From: Orthonyx spaldingii
Taxonomy: Eukaryota; Chordata; Aves; Passeriformes; Orthonychidae
Length of the DNA stretch: 64,000 bases
Direction: 5' to 3'
Assembly (NCBI GenBank): GCA_013397795.1
Contig: VZTJ01000242.1
Location: forward strand, 786,419-850,418
How positions within the stretch are numbered: position 1 is the first letter of the stretch; every line of letters begins with the position of its first letter. The translations under genes and the position numbers were made by a program. Under the pieces are notes generated by a model. The model did no database searches. It was not told where the DNA came from and saw only the letters and a program-made list of their open reading frames with translations. Shown piece by piece: positions 36,101 to 47,100 of the stretch.

Positions 36101-39100
36101 GGGCTTGTTTTGATGGTATTGAAATCAATGGTGTTGACAAGGTGGAGTGTCTGTAGGTAAAGATCAGGGTATAGGTCAGCAGGGCACATGTCCTGCTAGG
36201 AGTCTGTTACAGACCACCTAGGCAAGATGAACAGGCAGATGATGTATTCTACAGGAGGCTGGAAGAAGTATCATGATCACCAGCCCTTGTTTTCATGGGG
36301 GACTTCAACTTGCCAGATGGCTGCTGGAAGTATAACACAGCAGAGAAGAATCAGTCTAGGAGGCTCCTGGACTGTGTGGAAGATAATTTTCTGACACAGG
36401 AAGCAAGCCAATGAGGGAAGGTGCCCCACTGGATTCACTGTTTGTGAGCAGAGAAGGACTAGTGGGAGATGTGATGGTTGGAGGCCGTGGGCACAGCAAT
36501 CACAGAATCATAGAGTATTCAGTTTGGGATAAAGTTAAGAGGGGTGTCAGCAGAACTGGACCTCCAGCAGCTGGACTTTGGCCTGTTTAGGAGGTTGATT
36601 GTCAGAGTCCCTTTGGAGTCAGTGCTGAAGGTCAAAGGACTTCAGGAAGGCTGGACATGGTCTAAGAAGGAAATCCTAAAGGTACAGGAGCAGTAAGAGA
36701 AGTTGTTAGACTATCTAATTAATTTGCTTGTGTGAGGTTATAAATTTTTTGTCCTATTTGGGATTACTGTCATAGAAAATTATGCACGTTGGAATTTAAA
36801 GAATTCTGGGGCTACATCCTTATGTGTAAACACAAGGAACCAAAAGAAGCTGCAAAAAGATTTTCTGACACTGAGACGTCACAAGGAGCAGGAATTCTCT
36901 GACACTTCAAGATATTTTCAAAAGTGCTTAGAACCTAATGGAACGTATGTCTTTGGCCTGTCATGGAATTTTTGCTTTTTGTTTTGAAGTTTTTTAGGTG
37001 CTTTATGATGGTAAAATCAATTTCAAAATTAAATACTACTGTATTTGTATTGAAAATCACAAAAACTTTGTAAGGGAAATGTTGATATGCATGCTCTGTA
37101 TCAGAGTATTATGTTGAAATTCATGCAACTTCTGTGAAACCTAAAGACTACCTTTTTCCCCCCCTTTTTTCTATGCCCTGCAGAAGAAGTTTCATCTGAA
37201 AACAAAACTGATAAATATCTGAATAAAGGACTAGAGTTAAGCTGGTTACTGAATTAATAGAATGAGCATGTGTACATGCCAGCCTGAAGCAAAAGACAGG
37301 AATCTATCGCCATAGAGGAGGATGGGGATTGAGCTGAGCCTTGCTTAGTACCTATGTCCTTAATGCTTTGCTTAACCCAAACATTTCTGCCCTGCTTTCA
37401 TTATCACACCAGCTGCATTAAACACATCCATGTACTGATTCAGCTGCTTTCTGTGATGCTCCCAAAAAGAACAGGCTTTGCATGCAGTCATCCAAATAAC
37501 TTGCTGTCTTGATTATACAGCTCAGGAGAACTTCTTCTTTGCTAGTTTTGCTGATTTGCATTTTGTAAATCTCTCCTGCCACATGAAATTCTTACAGTCC
37601 AGTGCGTTCATCAGCAGCTTTGTATCTTGCCTTTCAAAACATACGAGAGATGGGAAGCACGATTTTTCATTTACAAAAATGCCCTCTTCAGGGAAAAACC
37701 AGGATTTGTTCTCAGGTAAGCACTGAAAAAAATTATTCTGGAGGCTGCTTCTGCTTCAGCCAGAAACACAAAGCAACATGGGTGATATTATGTACTAGTC
37801 CTATACAAATAAAAGCCCTTAAAACATCTTAGCAACAATTATAGCTGTTGGAGTTCTTCCTGCATGTTCTTTCATGCAAAGTACAGCTTCCACTTCTGAT
37901 TTTCTGAAGTCCTCCAAGGTTCTTCCCTGACTACCAGCCTGTTACTATCCATTGTCACAAAGTTTTCTTCAACCACCCTCTTCTTCATAACATCCCAGTC
38001 ACTCAACCCAACACTATTGACTATTACAGCTATGCTCTCAGCAGCCCTGGCAGGTTGGATAGGATTAAACCAAATACAAACCTGTAAAGTCTTACCATAT
38101 TTATATGTTTCCCACCTGGACTGAATAGCCATTATCATAGTTTACAACTTCAAACTTACCCTACTTAACTTTTGTATATACTCCCCAATAACTGCCAGTG
38201 TATTCCTCTCCCTCAACACAATCAAAACACTAAATCCAGTATTTTCTTAGAGGAAAATATAATTAAATTGGGAAAACAAGTGGAAGATCTCTCAGCAGGG
38301 AGCTCTTAACCAGTCACTAGTTTACATGAGTAAATGTTCTTCTATTGCAGTGTTTCTTGTGTAGTACAAGTTTAAAGGTAGATTTTAAAGGACAGCAACT
38401 TCATAGAATGTTGCCTCTCAGCCATAAAAAATCCAGCCATAAAAAATCCACTCTCTCCTGCTTAGCACAAGATGCTTCAGTTTGCTCAGTCGGAGCTCTT
38501 GCTTTGCTATAGTCATGCGTCCATGTGTCCAGTTTTCTGAGATCAGTGGGGCTTGATTGGAGAAACTGTTTCAAGGCAGACCTGAACAGCAAACTGTGTC
38601 TTGTGTGGGCTGTCACGATACATCCTTTGACAGGGTTTAGTGATGCGCAGCTATGGTGGCTGTGCCTGCTGTTAAACCACCCCACTCTGCACCCACCACA
38701 TGATCAGGTCCTATTTGTTAATGTCAGCATCACAACCATGGATGGGCTGCCATCAGACTTGAATATTTAGAACAATTCAGCAGACTAGAACAGTGTTGTA
38801 TGTTCTCAGCCAAAAGTGGTAAAATACTATTAGAAAATCAGCCGCCTTGAAGAGACTTGAAAACTGCAGCAACTATAAGCATGACAAGCAACATTCCTGA
38901 CTTGCATATGTGTTCTTCCTCACATTCAAAAGCACAAGGGGCATTTCCACTGCATAACATCAACTCACCATTGCATGTAACATTACATGTAGTTTATCCT
39001 TTTCTTTTTTTATTCTCTTGCAGGTGGAAGATGATTGGAAATACGTAGCTATGGTGATAGACAGAGTATTTCTCTGGGTATTTATAATAATTTGTGTGTT

Positions 39101-39146
39101 TGGGACTGTAGGGCTCTTTATCCAGCCACTAATAGCAGAGACATAA
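30073..39146 (+). CDS. CHRNA6: Neuronal nicotinic acetylcholine receptor subunit alpha-6
   Basis: This gene encodes a ligand-binding subunit of a pentameric cation channel in the neuronal plasma membrane. Six coding exons join with GT-AG introns to 1,482 nt (493 aa; human about 494): 30073-30151, 32476-32615, 33739-33783, 34850-34959, 35092-36076 and 39024-39146. Residues 1 to about 30 are a signal peptide. The Cys-loop is C158-C172, and the alpha-type vicinal cysteines are C222-C223 within YNCCEEIY, with W148 in the ligand pocket. M1 is about 242-265, M2 about 271-291 (Leu at 9', residue 280), M3 about 304-327 and M4 about 463-485. The M3-M4 loop is Lys/His-rich and ends in the well conserved VQFIAENM. 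N-glycosylation sequons are N54 and N171. The extracellular and membrane domains follow human alpha-6 nearly residue for residue, which separates it from alpha-3. It is convergent with CHRNB3, its usual partner. The start is fixed by the exon 1 phase and by FVFTSLIK resembling human CVFTPFFK. Confidence 0.98.
30152..32475 (+). other. CHRNA6: CHRNA6 intron 1
   Basis: A 2.3-kb AT-rich intron with GT-AG ends. The only recognisable content is a possible old hAT terminal remnant near 32.2 kb, listed separately. Confidence 0.85.
32191..32236 (+). mobile_element. Possible hAT-Charlie-like terminal remnant
   Basis: CAGGGTGGGCCAAATGGTGG followed by CCCACAGGCCAAATCCAG resembles the start of Charlie-type hAT transposons (CAGGGGTGGGCAAAC..., then a GGCC-rich stretch). 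Only one end is seen, without a clear target-site duplication. It could be a chance GGCC-rich palindrome. Confidence 0.3.
32476..32615 (+). CDS. CHRNA6: CHRNA6 coding exon 2
   Basis: The acceptor is ccaacacag|ATACCC and the donor AATGTG|GTAAGA. It encodes residues 27-73, the N-terminal helix and first strands (EERLFHKLFSQYNQFIRPVE), with the sequon NVS at residue 54. Confidence 0.96.
32616..33738 (+). other. CHRNA6: CHRNA6 intron 2
   Basis: A 1.1-kb intron with GT-AG ends. Nothing further is recognised in it. Confidence 0.85.
33739..33783 (+). CDS. CHRNA6: CHRNA6 coding exon 3 (45 nt)
   Basis: The acceptor is ctttatag|GATGAA and the donor AGACAC|GTAAGT. It encodes DEVNQIMETNLWLRH (residues 74-88). 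The 45-nt size is invariant in neuronal nicotinic receptor genes. Confidence 0.97.
33784..34849 (+). other. CHRNA6: CHRNA6 intron 3
   Basis: A 1.1-kb intron with GT-AG ends. The 169-codon open frame at 34282-34791 (plus) has no family signature and includes a minisatellite, so it is treated as chance. Confidence 0.85.
34453..34500. repeat. 16-bp minisatellite, three copies
   Basis: Three direct copies of GGTGCTGGTCTCCTCT (the last with one substitution, GGCC for GGTC) lie within CHRNA6 intron 3. Confidence 0.95.
34850..34959 (+). CDS. CHRNA6: CHRNA6 coding exon 4 (110 nt)
   Basis: The acceptor is cttccag|ATATGG and the donor TATAATAA|GTATGA. It encodes residues 89-124 plus two bases of Asn125, including VPADKIWKPDIVLYN. 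The 110-nt length is the family standard. Confidence 0.97.
35092..36076 (+). CDS. CHRNA6: CHRNA6 coding exon 5 (large exon)
   Basis: The acceptor is tctttccag|TGCTGT and the donor AAAGAG|GTAAGG. It is 985 nt and encodes residues 125-453: Cys-loop, vicinal cysteines, M1-M3 and most of the cytoplasmic loop. It is preceded by a very short intron 4 (132 bp). Confidence 0.98.
36150..36705 (+). mobile_element. CR1 LINE fragment, endonuclease domain
   Basis: The broken translation contains YRPPRQDEQADDVFYRRLEE, VFMGDFNLPDGCWKYNTAE and LLDCVEDNFLTQEA, then ...WDKVKRGVSRT, i.e. the APE-type endonuclease and following part of CR1 ORF2 in sense orientation. Internal stops and frameshifts make it dead. 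It begins within about 100 bp of the CHRNA6 exon 5 donor, inside intron 5. Confidence 0.88.
36706..39023 (+). other. CHRNA6: CHRNA6 intron 5, remainder
   Basis: Unique-looking AT-rich intronic sequence after the CR1 fragment. The only structure noted is a 15-bp tandem duplication at 38420-38449. Confidence 0.8.
38420..38449. repeat. 15-bp tandem duplication
   Basis: AGCCATAAAAAATCC occurs twice in a row, exactly. It is a short slippage-type duplication in CHRNA6 intron 5. Confidence 0.95.
39024..39146 (+). CDS. CHRNA6: CHRNA6 coding exon 6 (M4 and C-terminus)
   Basis: The acceptor is ctcttgcag|GTGGAA and the stop is TAA at 39144-39146. It encodes residues 454-493 (VEDDWKYVAMVIDRVFLWVF and the rest of M4) and ends IAET, shorter than the human tail (NTGKS type). 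Confidence 0.97.
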   Translation: MEDDWKYVAMVIDRVFLWVFIIICVFGTVGLFIQPLIAET

Positions 39147-39281
39147 CTTGATCCACTGCTTTTTATCCACTTTTGTTCTTGTTTCATTTTCGGTTCAGAA
39201 ATTTACCTTTTATTTCTCTCCTCTGACATAAGCCCTCTGCTCACCACCTCCTCACCACCCAGCCACAGAGGGTGCCAGAAC

Positions 39282-39287
39282 AATAAA
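39282..39287 (+). terminator. CHRNA6: CHRNA6 polyadenylation signal
   Basis: A canonical AATAAA 135 nt after the stop codon is followed by GT-rich sequence (gtatgtgtttacatttatg), giving a short 3' UTR. A second AATAAA lies near 40273, about 1.1 kb past the stop, as a possible distal site. Confidence 0.7.
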
Positions 39288-39299
39288 GTATGTGTTTAC

Positions 39300-42200
39300 A
39301 TTTATGTTTGAAATCAGACAGGTCTTAAGCATTTATTGATATTTGATGACAAATGGACTTAACACTGGAATGCGGTTACCATATGAGGCACACATATTTG
39401 AAAACTACACACTTCTAAAATCTTTCAAAACTAGTTTGATCTGCCACTTAGCTTTGCATGTGACCAAAGCCCCTTTACTTCCTGATAGTGAGTACCAAGA
39501 CCTTGATGAGCTTCAGTAGGATTTCTAAGCCACATCTCTCATCAGGTTAACAGTGGTCCTAGTCCGCAGGTTCTGCTCTGAAAACTCTTGCTTGCTCAGG
39601 CTCAGGCATAAACCCAACAGAGAAGGGTTTGTCCCTGAGTAGCTACTTGTCACAGAGAGAATTGGTTTGACAGAATTGGATTGATCTGAGTGCCCCTGTT
39701 TTTAAAACCCAAGACCAAACTGGGTTACACACATCCCAGCAGAATAAGGCTGGATACCATGAATCCTATGCAAAGCTGAGCACCTTGTTTCAAACAACTG
39801 TGTAGGAATGTTCTGTTTACTGGCTCCTCATGGGTCTGTGCTGTGTGTGCAAACCTATAACTGTAGGGACATGTCCTTTGGGGCTGAGGTTGCCGCTATG
39901 TAACTAGGTCCCAATCCTAGTGTGCTTCATCCTGAAACACTTTGCAGATGTGTTCCTGATGTGGTTTCTATAAAATGGGGATAGTTTACCCTTAATTCCC
40001 ATGTTTGTTTATATGCCTTTGTTAGTTTTCTTAATTTTGTGCTGAAAGTTTCTTCTTTAAAATGCACCACTACAATTAAACCCAATGGCTTCAAGAATAC
40101 AAAGCGATTCTCTCTTACAAGAGCCTCTGAATTTAACTGTACAGCGTCGATGCAGTGTTTTCAGTGTCTGCCATGTATTAGTCTCAGCTCCGAACATCAC
40201 CAATCCTGGAAAGTACAACTCCCTGTTTCTGAAGTCACTGACTGGCCTTTTACTCTTTTTTGATGTTTCATAATAAAGAGAGCAGGAATGAATTAGTGTA
40301 TATGTTAGAGATAAAGGTGGAATGACAAGAATACAACTGTCTTAATCCACCTAGTCAGGACTGTAGAAGAAAAAGTAGAAGAAAACTATTATTTTCTGTA
40401 ATCCCCCTGAATGTTGCTCAATTATGTAGTGACTGATAGACAGATGTATGAAAAAGCATGGTTTATTTTGTCAGCCTGTCAATTAAATGTCACTCCTGAG
40501 ATACACCTTCTTGAAGAATTTGTGGTTTGTTGTTTTTTTTTTTTAAGATTTCCTGTTGTGAAATGTGTTTATAGATGCTAAACGACATTCACTATCCTGC
40601 TCTTTAATCAGAAAGAAAGTGAGGGATAAGAAAGGAAATTTGAAGAGGAAACCTGAATTCTGAGCCCAAAAACTTCATTTCTACAGGAAAGACATCTGAC
40701 TGCCAGCATTCACTGTTGTGCTCTATGACCATCCAAACCATGAAAATATTGTGGCTGAAGGTGTACAGCATTGGTGTCTTAAGCATGACAGCTACAACCC
40801 CAGAGACAACTATCTGACTTCAGAAAAATCCCTCATTTACAGAGTCAATTCTGTCTCTTTCTAGTGTACTGTTTCTCCTTCATTCCCCCAACTCAGTAAC
40901 TTTTGGAGACATCTTTTGCCATTCTCAGCCATGTTTGGCACATTCAATAGTGGGAGCCTTATGTACTGCTGCCAGCTTTGTGAAAGTAGTTTGACTGATT
41001 ATAGAGAGTGGGGATGGTGGATACAATAAGCACGGCAGCTTGCTGCCGTAAAGAAAGCTGCAGTAGAGGTGCCCCTGTAAGCAGACATGGAAGAACTCAC
41101 ATAAAAATGATATTTTTGCTTGCCCCGATTCTTGTTGAAGGTTGGACGCCCTTCTAACTGAAAAAACAAGAGAAGTTACAACTAGAGCTGGTGCGATCCC
41201 AGATGTTGACTTGGGTCAGACATTGTGCATGCCACAGGAGAAGTCACATCACTCACCCCACCAGCTCCAAAGTCACATCAGCAACACCCTTTATTATACA
41301 TCTCAGTTATGAGTGAGATGTATGAGTGAATGCCAGCTACCACTGGCAGCAAGAATTCTCCATTCCTTAGAAGGGATGGCATCTATGAATTACTTTTAAA
41401 AGCACAGAAGCAATTCAACAGCTCAGCATCTCTTAACATTCTCTTTCCAAGGGAGAGCATTTTTCCAGTTTGCCTCCACTAAAAGGTCCAGAGGAGTTTT
41501 TCATATTTATCTTTTGGTGAGTGGGTGATAATGTGGTCTTGCCAAGTAGTGCCAAGGTCCCAGCAAACCAATGCCCAGAAGTTGAGGCAGCACATGTTGA
41601 GACAGTAGTGAGGCAGAGGGTTGCTGATTTTTTGTTAAGATTTGCGATTTGCAATGTTGTCATCCACAGGCAGGGTAGGTGGAACAGAGGGAAGGGTCCC
41701 ACCAGAGGACTGTCTGCCCAAATGTCCTCCCTAGTTGTGTTTTTAGTGGCAGGCCTTTGTGGGAAACATGATGAATGCTTTTGTGGGCCAGCAGCAAAGA
41801 GATTTAGAGAGGCTTGGGACCAGGCAGCACAAGGGAATGAGTAGTGAGACTACAGATGTTGCAGTCCCAGGTGCAATGCCAGGAAGACTGGAGGCCAGAA
41901 GCCATACCTGTGCAACGTTCATACATCTCCCATACATGAGCCCTGCTGGTCTTCACCAGCATAAGCCAGAAAAAGCAGCTTGGCATCAGACACAGACATG
42001 TGAGACACAGCCATGTGCTGCCTGCAGGTGGGCAACCAAAGTGTTGCATGGTGGGGACAGGACCATCTGTCAGATGAACAGCCGAGGCACTTGCCCAGGA
42101 GAGGAGGTTGTCATCTGTCATGGCTAACAGGCAGCCTCCTGGCAGCAGTGCTCACAGGGAATACCTATTGCTACTGGAGCTCAAGAGTCTGGAAATACTG

Positions 42201-43740
42201 AAAAGAAGAGCTTGCTGGTTCTTTTCCTGTGTATTTCACAGTACTCTCTAGGGGAACAAATGCACTTTATGCAAGAAGAGAGGAGCAACTGATAGAATGG
42301 TCAATGGACTTTTAAGACAGTATGTTAAGCTAAGACTCTCTGTATATGCTAAACTAAATGGGTTTGTTCCTGCAATATAGGATCTGAAGCAGATCTGAAT
42401 GCTTCTTGCTCCAGCTCACATATAGAGCTAAAAAGTAATGAGGACTTTCCAAGAACATGACAACCCCTCTGAATAGATTTGAGACAAAACTTTTAGAATG
42501 GGCTACAATCTAGTTTTGTTGACAACAAATCAACAACAAAGCCCAGTGTATGGGCACCCCAGGAATCATTTACTAAATACATCTTTATTAATAACAATTG
42601 CACAAGTGAACAGAAGTTTCTGCATTGACACAACAAGATGGGATTACATTAATTTATGGAGGTGTGGTGTGCATGCACAATCCAAGCACAAGAACACCTC
42701 TATGTATTTTTAACACTTTCTAACCTCCATCCCTAAGGAGACAGTTTCAAGGCTAACTAAAACTTTAACACATATTTAGATTGTCAAAAATTGGATCTCC
42801 AAATCTCTTGCTAACCTTGAAAACATTTGCAGGTTCTGAATGGGATTTTCTAAAGCACACCATCTTGGAAAACACTGCCCCAGCAAAAGTGGTGAGAGCT
42901 TCATTCCTGTGTTCAAGAGCTTCACCTGGGTGTTTTCTGTTGTATCTCACTTATTTAACACTTTTAAGAGCTGTTTCTAATCATGCAAAAGGATCCCATA
43001 ATAAATGAATCAAAGGAATGAAATTCTGAATTTCCTGGGAAACATGGACAAGCCAACATCCAAAAATGTGTCTTCCTGGTGATCAGCCCACCCCACAGCA
43101 ATCAAGAGAAACCCCACTCCTACAGCAACCACAACTTTCATCTGCCAAAAGTGATGTCTGCAGCTTCCCTCCAACCGAACACTTCGGGGATATCATTGTT
43201 GCCTTATGGAGTAGCATAGCCAGCTTCCTCCAATGCAATATGCTTAGGTGATCTTCCACTTGTGAACAAGCAGGTGAAGGAATAATAGTTTCTAAATGTG
43301 GAGCACAGGGAAAAATCCTCACTTTGTCAGCCTTCTGGTACATTACAGAGCAGCAAGGAAAATTGCAAGCAATACTGAAAAGTGGGCAGCACCTTGTAGC
43401 TTCCGAGTGGCTGAGGTGAGAGATGAAGTGTGCATGCCATAAAAGCTGGTAGCAGGTGGGCAGAGTGGTAGGTTCTGCCACTGTCGAGCTGGTCCTGCAG
43501 CAACGTGAGGCTAGAGAATCAAGGTTTTGAGTATCCCATGTAAAGAAGCATTTATACTTTTTCTGATGCATATGCTATGCAATTGCCAGCTCTTACACAT
43601 GCATAAAGCAACCTGTAGAGAATTAGTGTTTTTTACTTGGAAACACAGATAAACTGAGTACAGATTTGTGTTTCTACTATAACTTCTTTTCAAATGTAGC
43701 ATTTTAACTAGCAGATCTGCCTTTTAAGTATAATCATTGT
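39300..43740. other. Convergent intergenic spacer CHRNA6/CHRNB3
   Basis: The sequence between the two inferred 3' ends. No coding family, RNA gene or clear transposon is recognised. The 107-122 codon frames near 41.5-42.1 kb on both strands show no signature. Confidence 0.7.
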
Positions 43741-43749
43741 GCAAGACTG

Positions 43750-43755
43750 TTTATT
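43750..43755 (-). terminator. CHRNB3: Putative CHRNB3 polyadenylation signal
   Basis: AATAAA on the minus strand lies about 310 nt after the CHRNB3 stop codon. It is the first canonical hexamer seen downstream of the gene and would give a short 3' UTR. Confidence 0.55.
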
Positions 43756-44062
43756 TCCAGTTTTAACTAATAATCTTGGCTTTTATAGTAATACAATCAA
43801 GCTAACAATAAAATAATTGTAACCCTATTATACAACTCCAGTTCACTTTAGGACTTGACTGTGCACCAAGCTCTTCTCTGATTTCAGCAAAATCTGTAAC
43901 TGGTAGAGTTACATGAAGATTGAAAGCACTAATCAATGCCCACTGTTACTATCACCTTCCCTCATTCTTGATGGGGCTTCCCCTCTTGTACAGCTGAGAC
44001 CAAGCTCAAAGGCACCACCATCCCCTGGCACTGTACTTGTATCTTAATTGTGGGAGCATTTT

Positions 44063-44197
44063 TTACAAAGTGTTGTTCAACCACATCCGTAATGCAGGGG
44101 TAAAGATGAGAACTGAGCCCGTCACTGATACCACCAGAAATAACCACAGGAAGATCCGATCCAGGACTTGAGCTACAAATTTCCAGTCTTGGACAAC
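44063..44197 (-). CDS. CHRNB3: CHRNB3 coding exon 6 (M4 and C-terminus)
   Basis: The acceptor is ccttcccag|GTTGTC and the stop ends at 44063. It encodes residues 412-455 (VVQDWKFVAQVLDRIFLWLF, rest of M4, tail WLNNTL). The tail differs from the human WLHSYH. N-L-T order is absent, so NNTL contributes one sequon-like NNT, which is extracellular. Confidence 0.97.
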   Translation of the reverse strand, partial: VVQDWKFVAQVLDRIFLWLFLVVSVTGSVLIFTPALRMWLNNTL

Positions 44198-47100
44198 CTG
44201 GGAAGGACAGAGGGAGGATAAACATAAACAGTAATGAGACTGATACTTTGTTGATACTGCCACATATATTTCAGCTCCCCAAATCTGGTTTTAAAATTAG
44301 AAGTTTGTAGTATGCAGTAGCCTAAAACTATCAGGGATTACCTTTTCAGCACTGATAGCTGCATATCGCTTAAAATTCCAAAACAATTCCATAGTTCTAT
44401 GCACATGGTGATGCGACTTCTTCAGCCTGCGTAAATGCTTTTAGTTAGGTGCATATATAAAAGTTTACAGACTTAGCCTTGGAGATGGCTTTATAGTGAA
44501 CTGGACTTCTTTTCACAGAACTGCATTTCCCTCTAAGTGCCAGGATGAAGCTCTGGCACAGCACTTGGATACAGGCATTGATTCCAGTACAAATGGTTCG
44601 ATTTACTTGTGGTTACTTCAGTGATTTGTTGACTCAGATTGGGTACACTCAGGAGGGGAATTTTGAATTGTGAGTACTGGCACAACTATGCACACACAAA
44701 AGTGCTATTTATTAAGGTGATTCAAGGGATCTCTCTATTAAAATTATTTCAGCTTCGAGCAGGTTTCAGTCATGGACAGTATGTGTTCACATACAACATG
44801 TTTGATCTACTGTTTTCTTTCTGCTGTAGTCCTCTCCGCACAGTTTGAACAAAGCCCTGACTCTTGCTAGGAGGGTGCTAACAAAAGTTTTTGTCTTTCC
44901 AAATGCTGATAGCCGCATTGCTCTGCTGTCCTACCCTTGCATGAGACGCGTTGTTTGCACACACAGTAATTTGCCATTTTAAAAGCCAGGAGGACCATTA
45001 AGAGGTGAAGGATAGTAGTTGCGAGCTAACCTAAATAGGTGTTAGTGAAAATTTAGAAGACTTCCACTCAAAACAGAGCAGCTATGCAGTGCACAGTACA
45101 TGCTGGGAGGCCAGGACATCTGACACCTGGCAAATGCCATAGAGCTTTCCTGTAAGTGTGAAAGTTACATTTTTGGAGCATATGACAGTTTAGAGGCTTC
45201 CAGATTCATGTGTATCCCAAACTTATACAGGACAAGGTTATTTAAATAATCCCAAACCAGAAATTCCTCCAGGAGAAGCTGCTGAAGTCTCTTGCATCTG
45301 TGAAGAACGGGGACTCTCACAGCACAATACACTTCTTGAAGCTATGTGTTATCTCAAGAAACATATTATTTATCAAGGTCTGAGGAAGAATATGTCTCAG
45401 AGGAGAGGAGGATGAAGGGGCAAAGGGAAAAGCATACAGAAAAGGAAAGAGCTTGGAAGCCATTGCTGTCAAGGAAAGTGTAATTCCCTCCTTGCCCTCC
45501 CTCCACCTACCTGCCTGATGAAATGCTCCTTTTTAACATGCCTGGAAATGTACCGAATAGAGTCAGCTGCTTTTTCCAGAAAGGCAATAACAATTTTTTC
45601 TCCGTCTTTTGCTTGCTTGTATTTCTTCTTCCCCAGAAACTTTGATTTCAAGGTGGTTCCCTTTTCTTCAGTCTCTGAGAACGAGTAGCGATCTACATGA
45701 CCCTTCATGCAGAGAAGACGAGGCAACTTCTGGAGAAAGAGCCTTTTAACCCAGGGAGCCATGGGATGGTAAGTTGCTGAGGATCGGTGGTGGACATTGA
45801 TAACAAACACAGTCACGATGATAGAGAGGGTTACAAAAATCATGATGAAGAGCAGATACTCACCGATCAGAGGGATGACTTTGGAAGAAGAAGGGATTAT
45901 TTCCTCAATCACTAAAAGGAAAACAGTGAGGGAGACTAGAACTGATGTCGACAATGAAAGCTTTTCTCCTTCATCTGAAGGTAGGTAAAACACCAGGACA
46001 GTTAGAAAAGACAATCCCAGGCAAGGGATTATTAAGAAAAGAGTGTAAAACAACGGAAGGCGTCTCAACACAAAGGAGTAAGTGACAAATGGGTAAGAGT
46101 ACAGCCCATCCTTCCTGTTGCCTTTCATACCTTTGGCATTTAAGATCTCCCACTCCCCATTATCAAAGAAGTCTTTCCTGTCTACATTTTCATCCACTAA
46201 AATCAAGTCCACCATATTGCCATCATATGTCCACGACCCAAACTTCATGGAGCAGTTCTGCCTGTCGAAGGGGAAGAAGGTCACATCCATTGTGCAGGAG
46301 CTCTTATAACTGGCCGGTGGTGTCCAGGTCACCACTCCATTGTACTTCACTATGGCTTTGGTCATCAGGGATCCCTCAAAACGTCCGTCAGCACTGGGAG
46401 TTGGACAGGAAGAAACAGTACCAAGTTCAGGACTATGTTTGCCCCAGTCCTACCCCCTCTCAGCTCTGCTTTCTGTCCCTCACCTGGAGCACAAGATGCA
46501 CAACATTCACACGGCCTAAAGAAGCAGCTTTCTGACATCACACACAAGCCTCATGGTAGCTGACATGCCTTGCCCAAGCTCTGGCCTAAGCCCAGAGCAA
46601 GGAGCCACGCTACTCACTTTTCAAACAAAACAATGTCGGGAAGCCATAGAGACTCAGAGGGGACCCGGATAGCGCTGATCCCACCGTATTCGTCTGGGTT
46701 CCAGGAGAGCTTGTGGTCGATCCATTCCTGTAACAAAACAGCAGAGTCCTCTGCCCACTCATATGCAGCAGCCTCTCTCCTCATCCCTGCCTGTGCCTCA
46801 GAACAACTGCATGCACAGAACAGCAGGCAGAGCCTGCTGTGAGGCTGCTCAGCTGCAGAGAGGATGCCAGATGGGCATGGCAGGGAGATGTTAATCTCCA
46901 CATGCGCTGCCCCTCCAGACACAGGCGAGACCCAAGACCTCAGTCCTAGGCTGGCAGCCTCAAGGCCTGCACTCCTGGAGAGCACTTGACTTTCACTTCA
47001 CTCACCACCCTGCACAGCCCACCTGAAAGTAGTCTAAAAGGAAGGAGCCACTTCCCTTTACTGCAGCAGCTTTCCTTCCCTCTGAGAACCAGCCCAGCCT

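Noticed and set aside
41521..42127. Overlapping 105-122 codon frames on both strands in the convergent spacer
   Set aside because: No family signature, no splice context, and mutual antisense overlap typical of chance frames.
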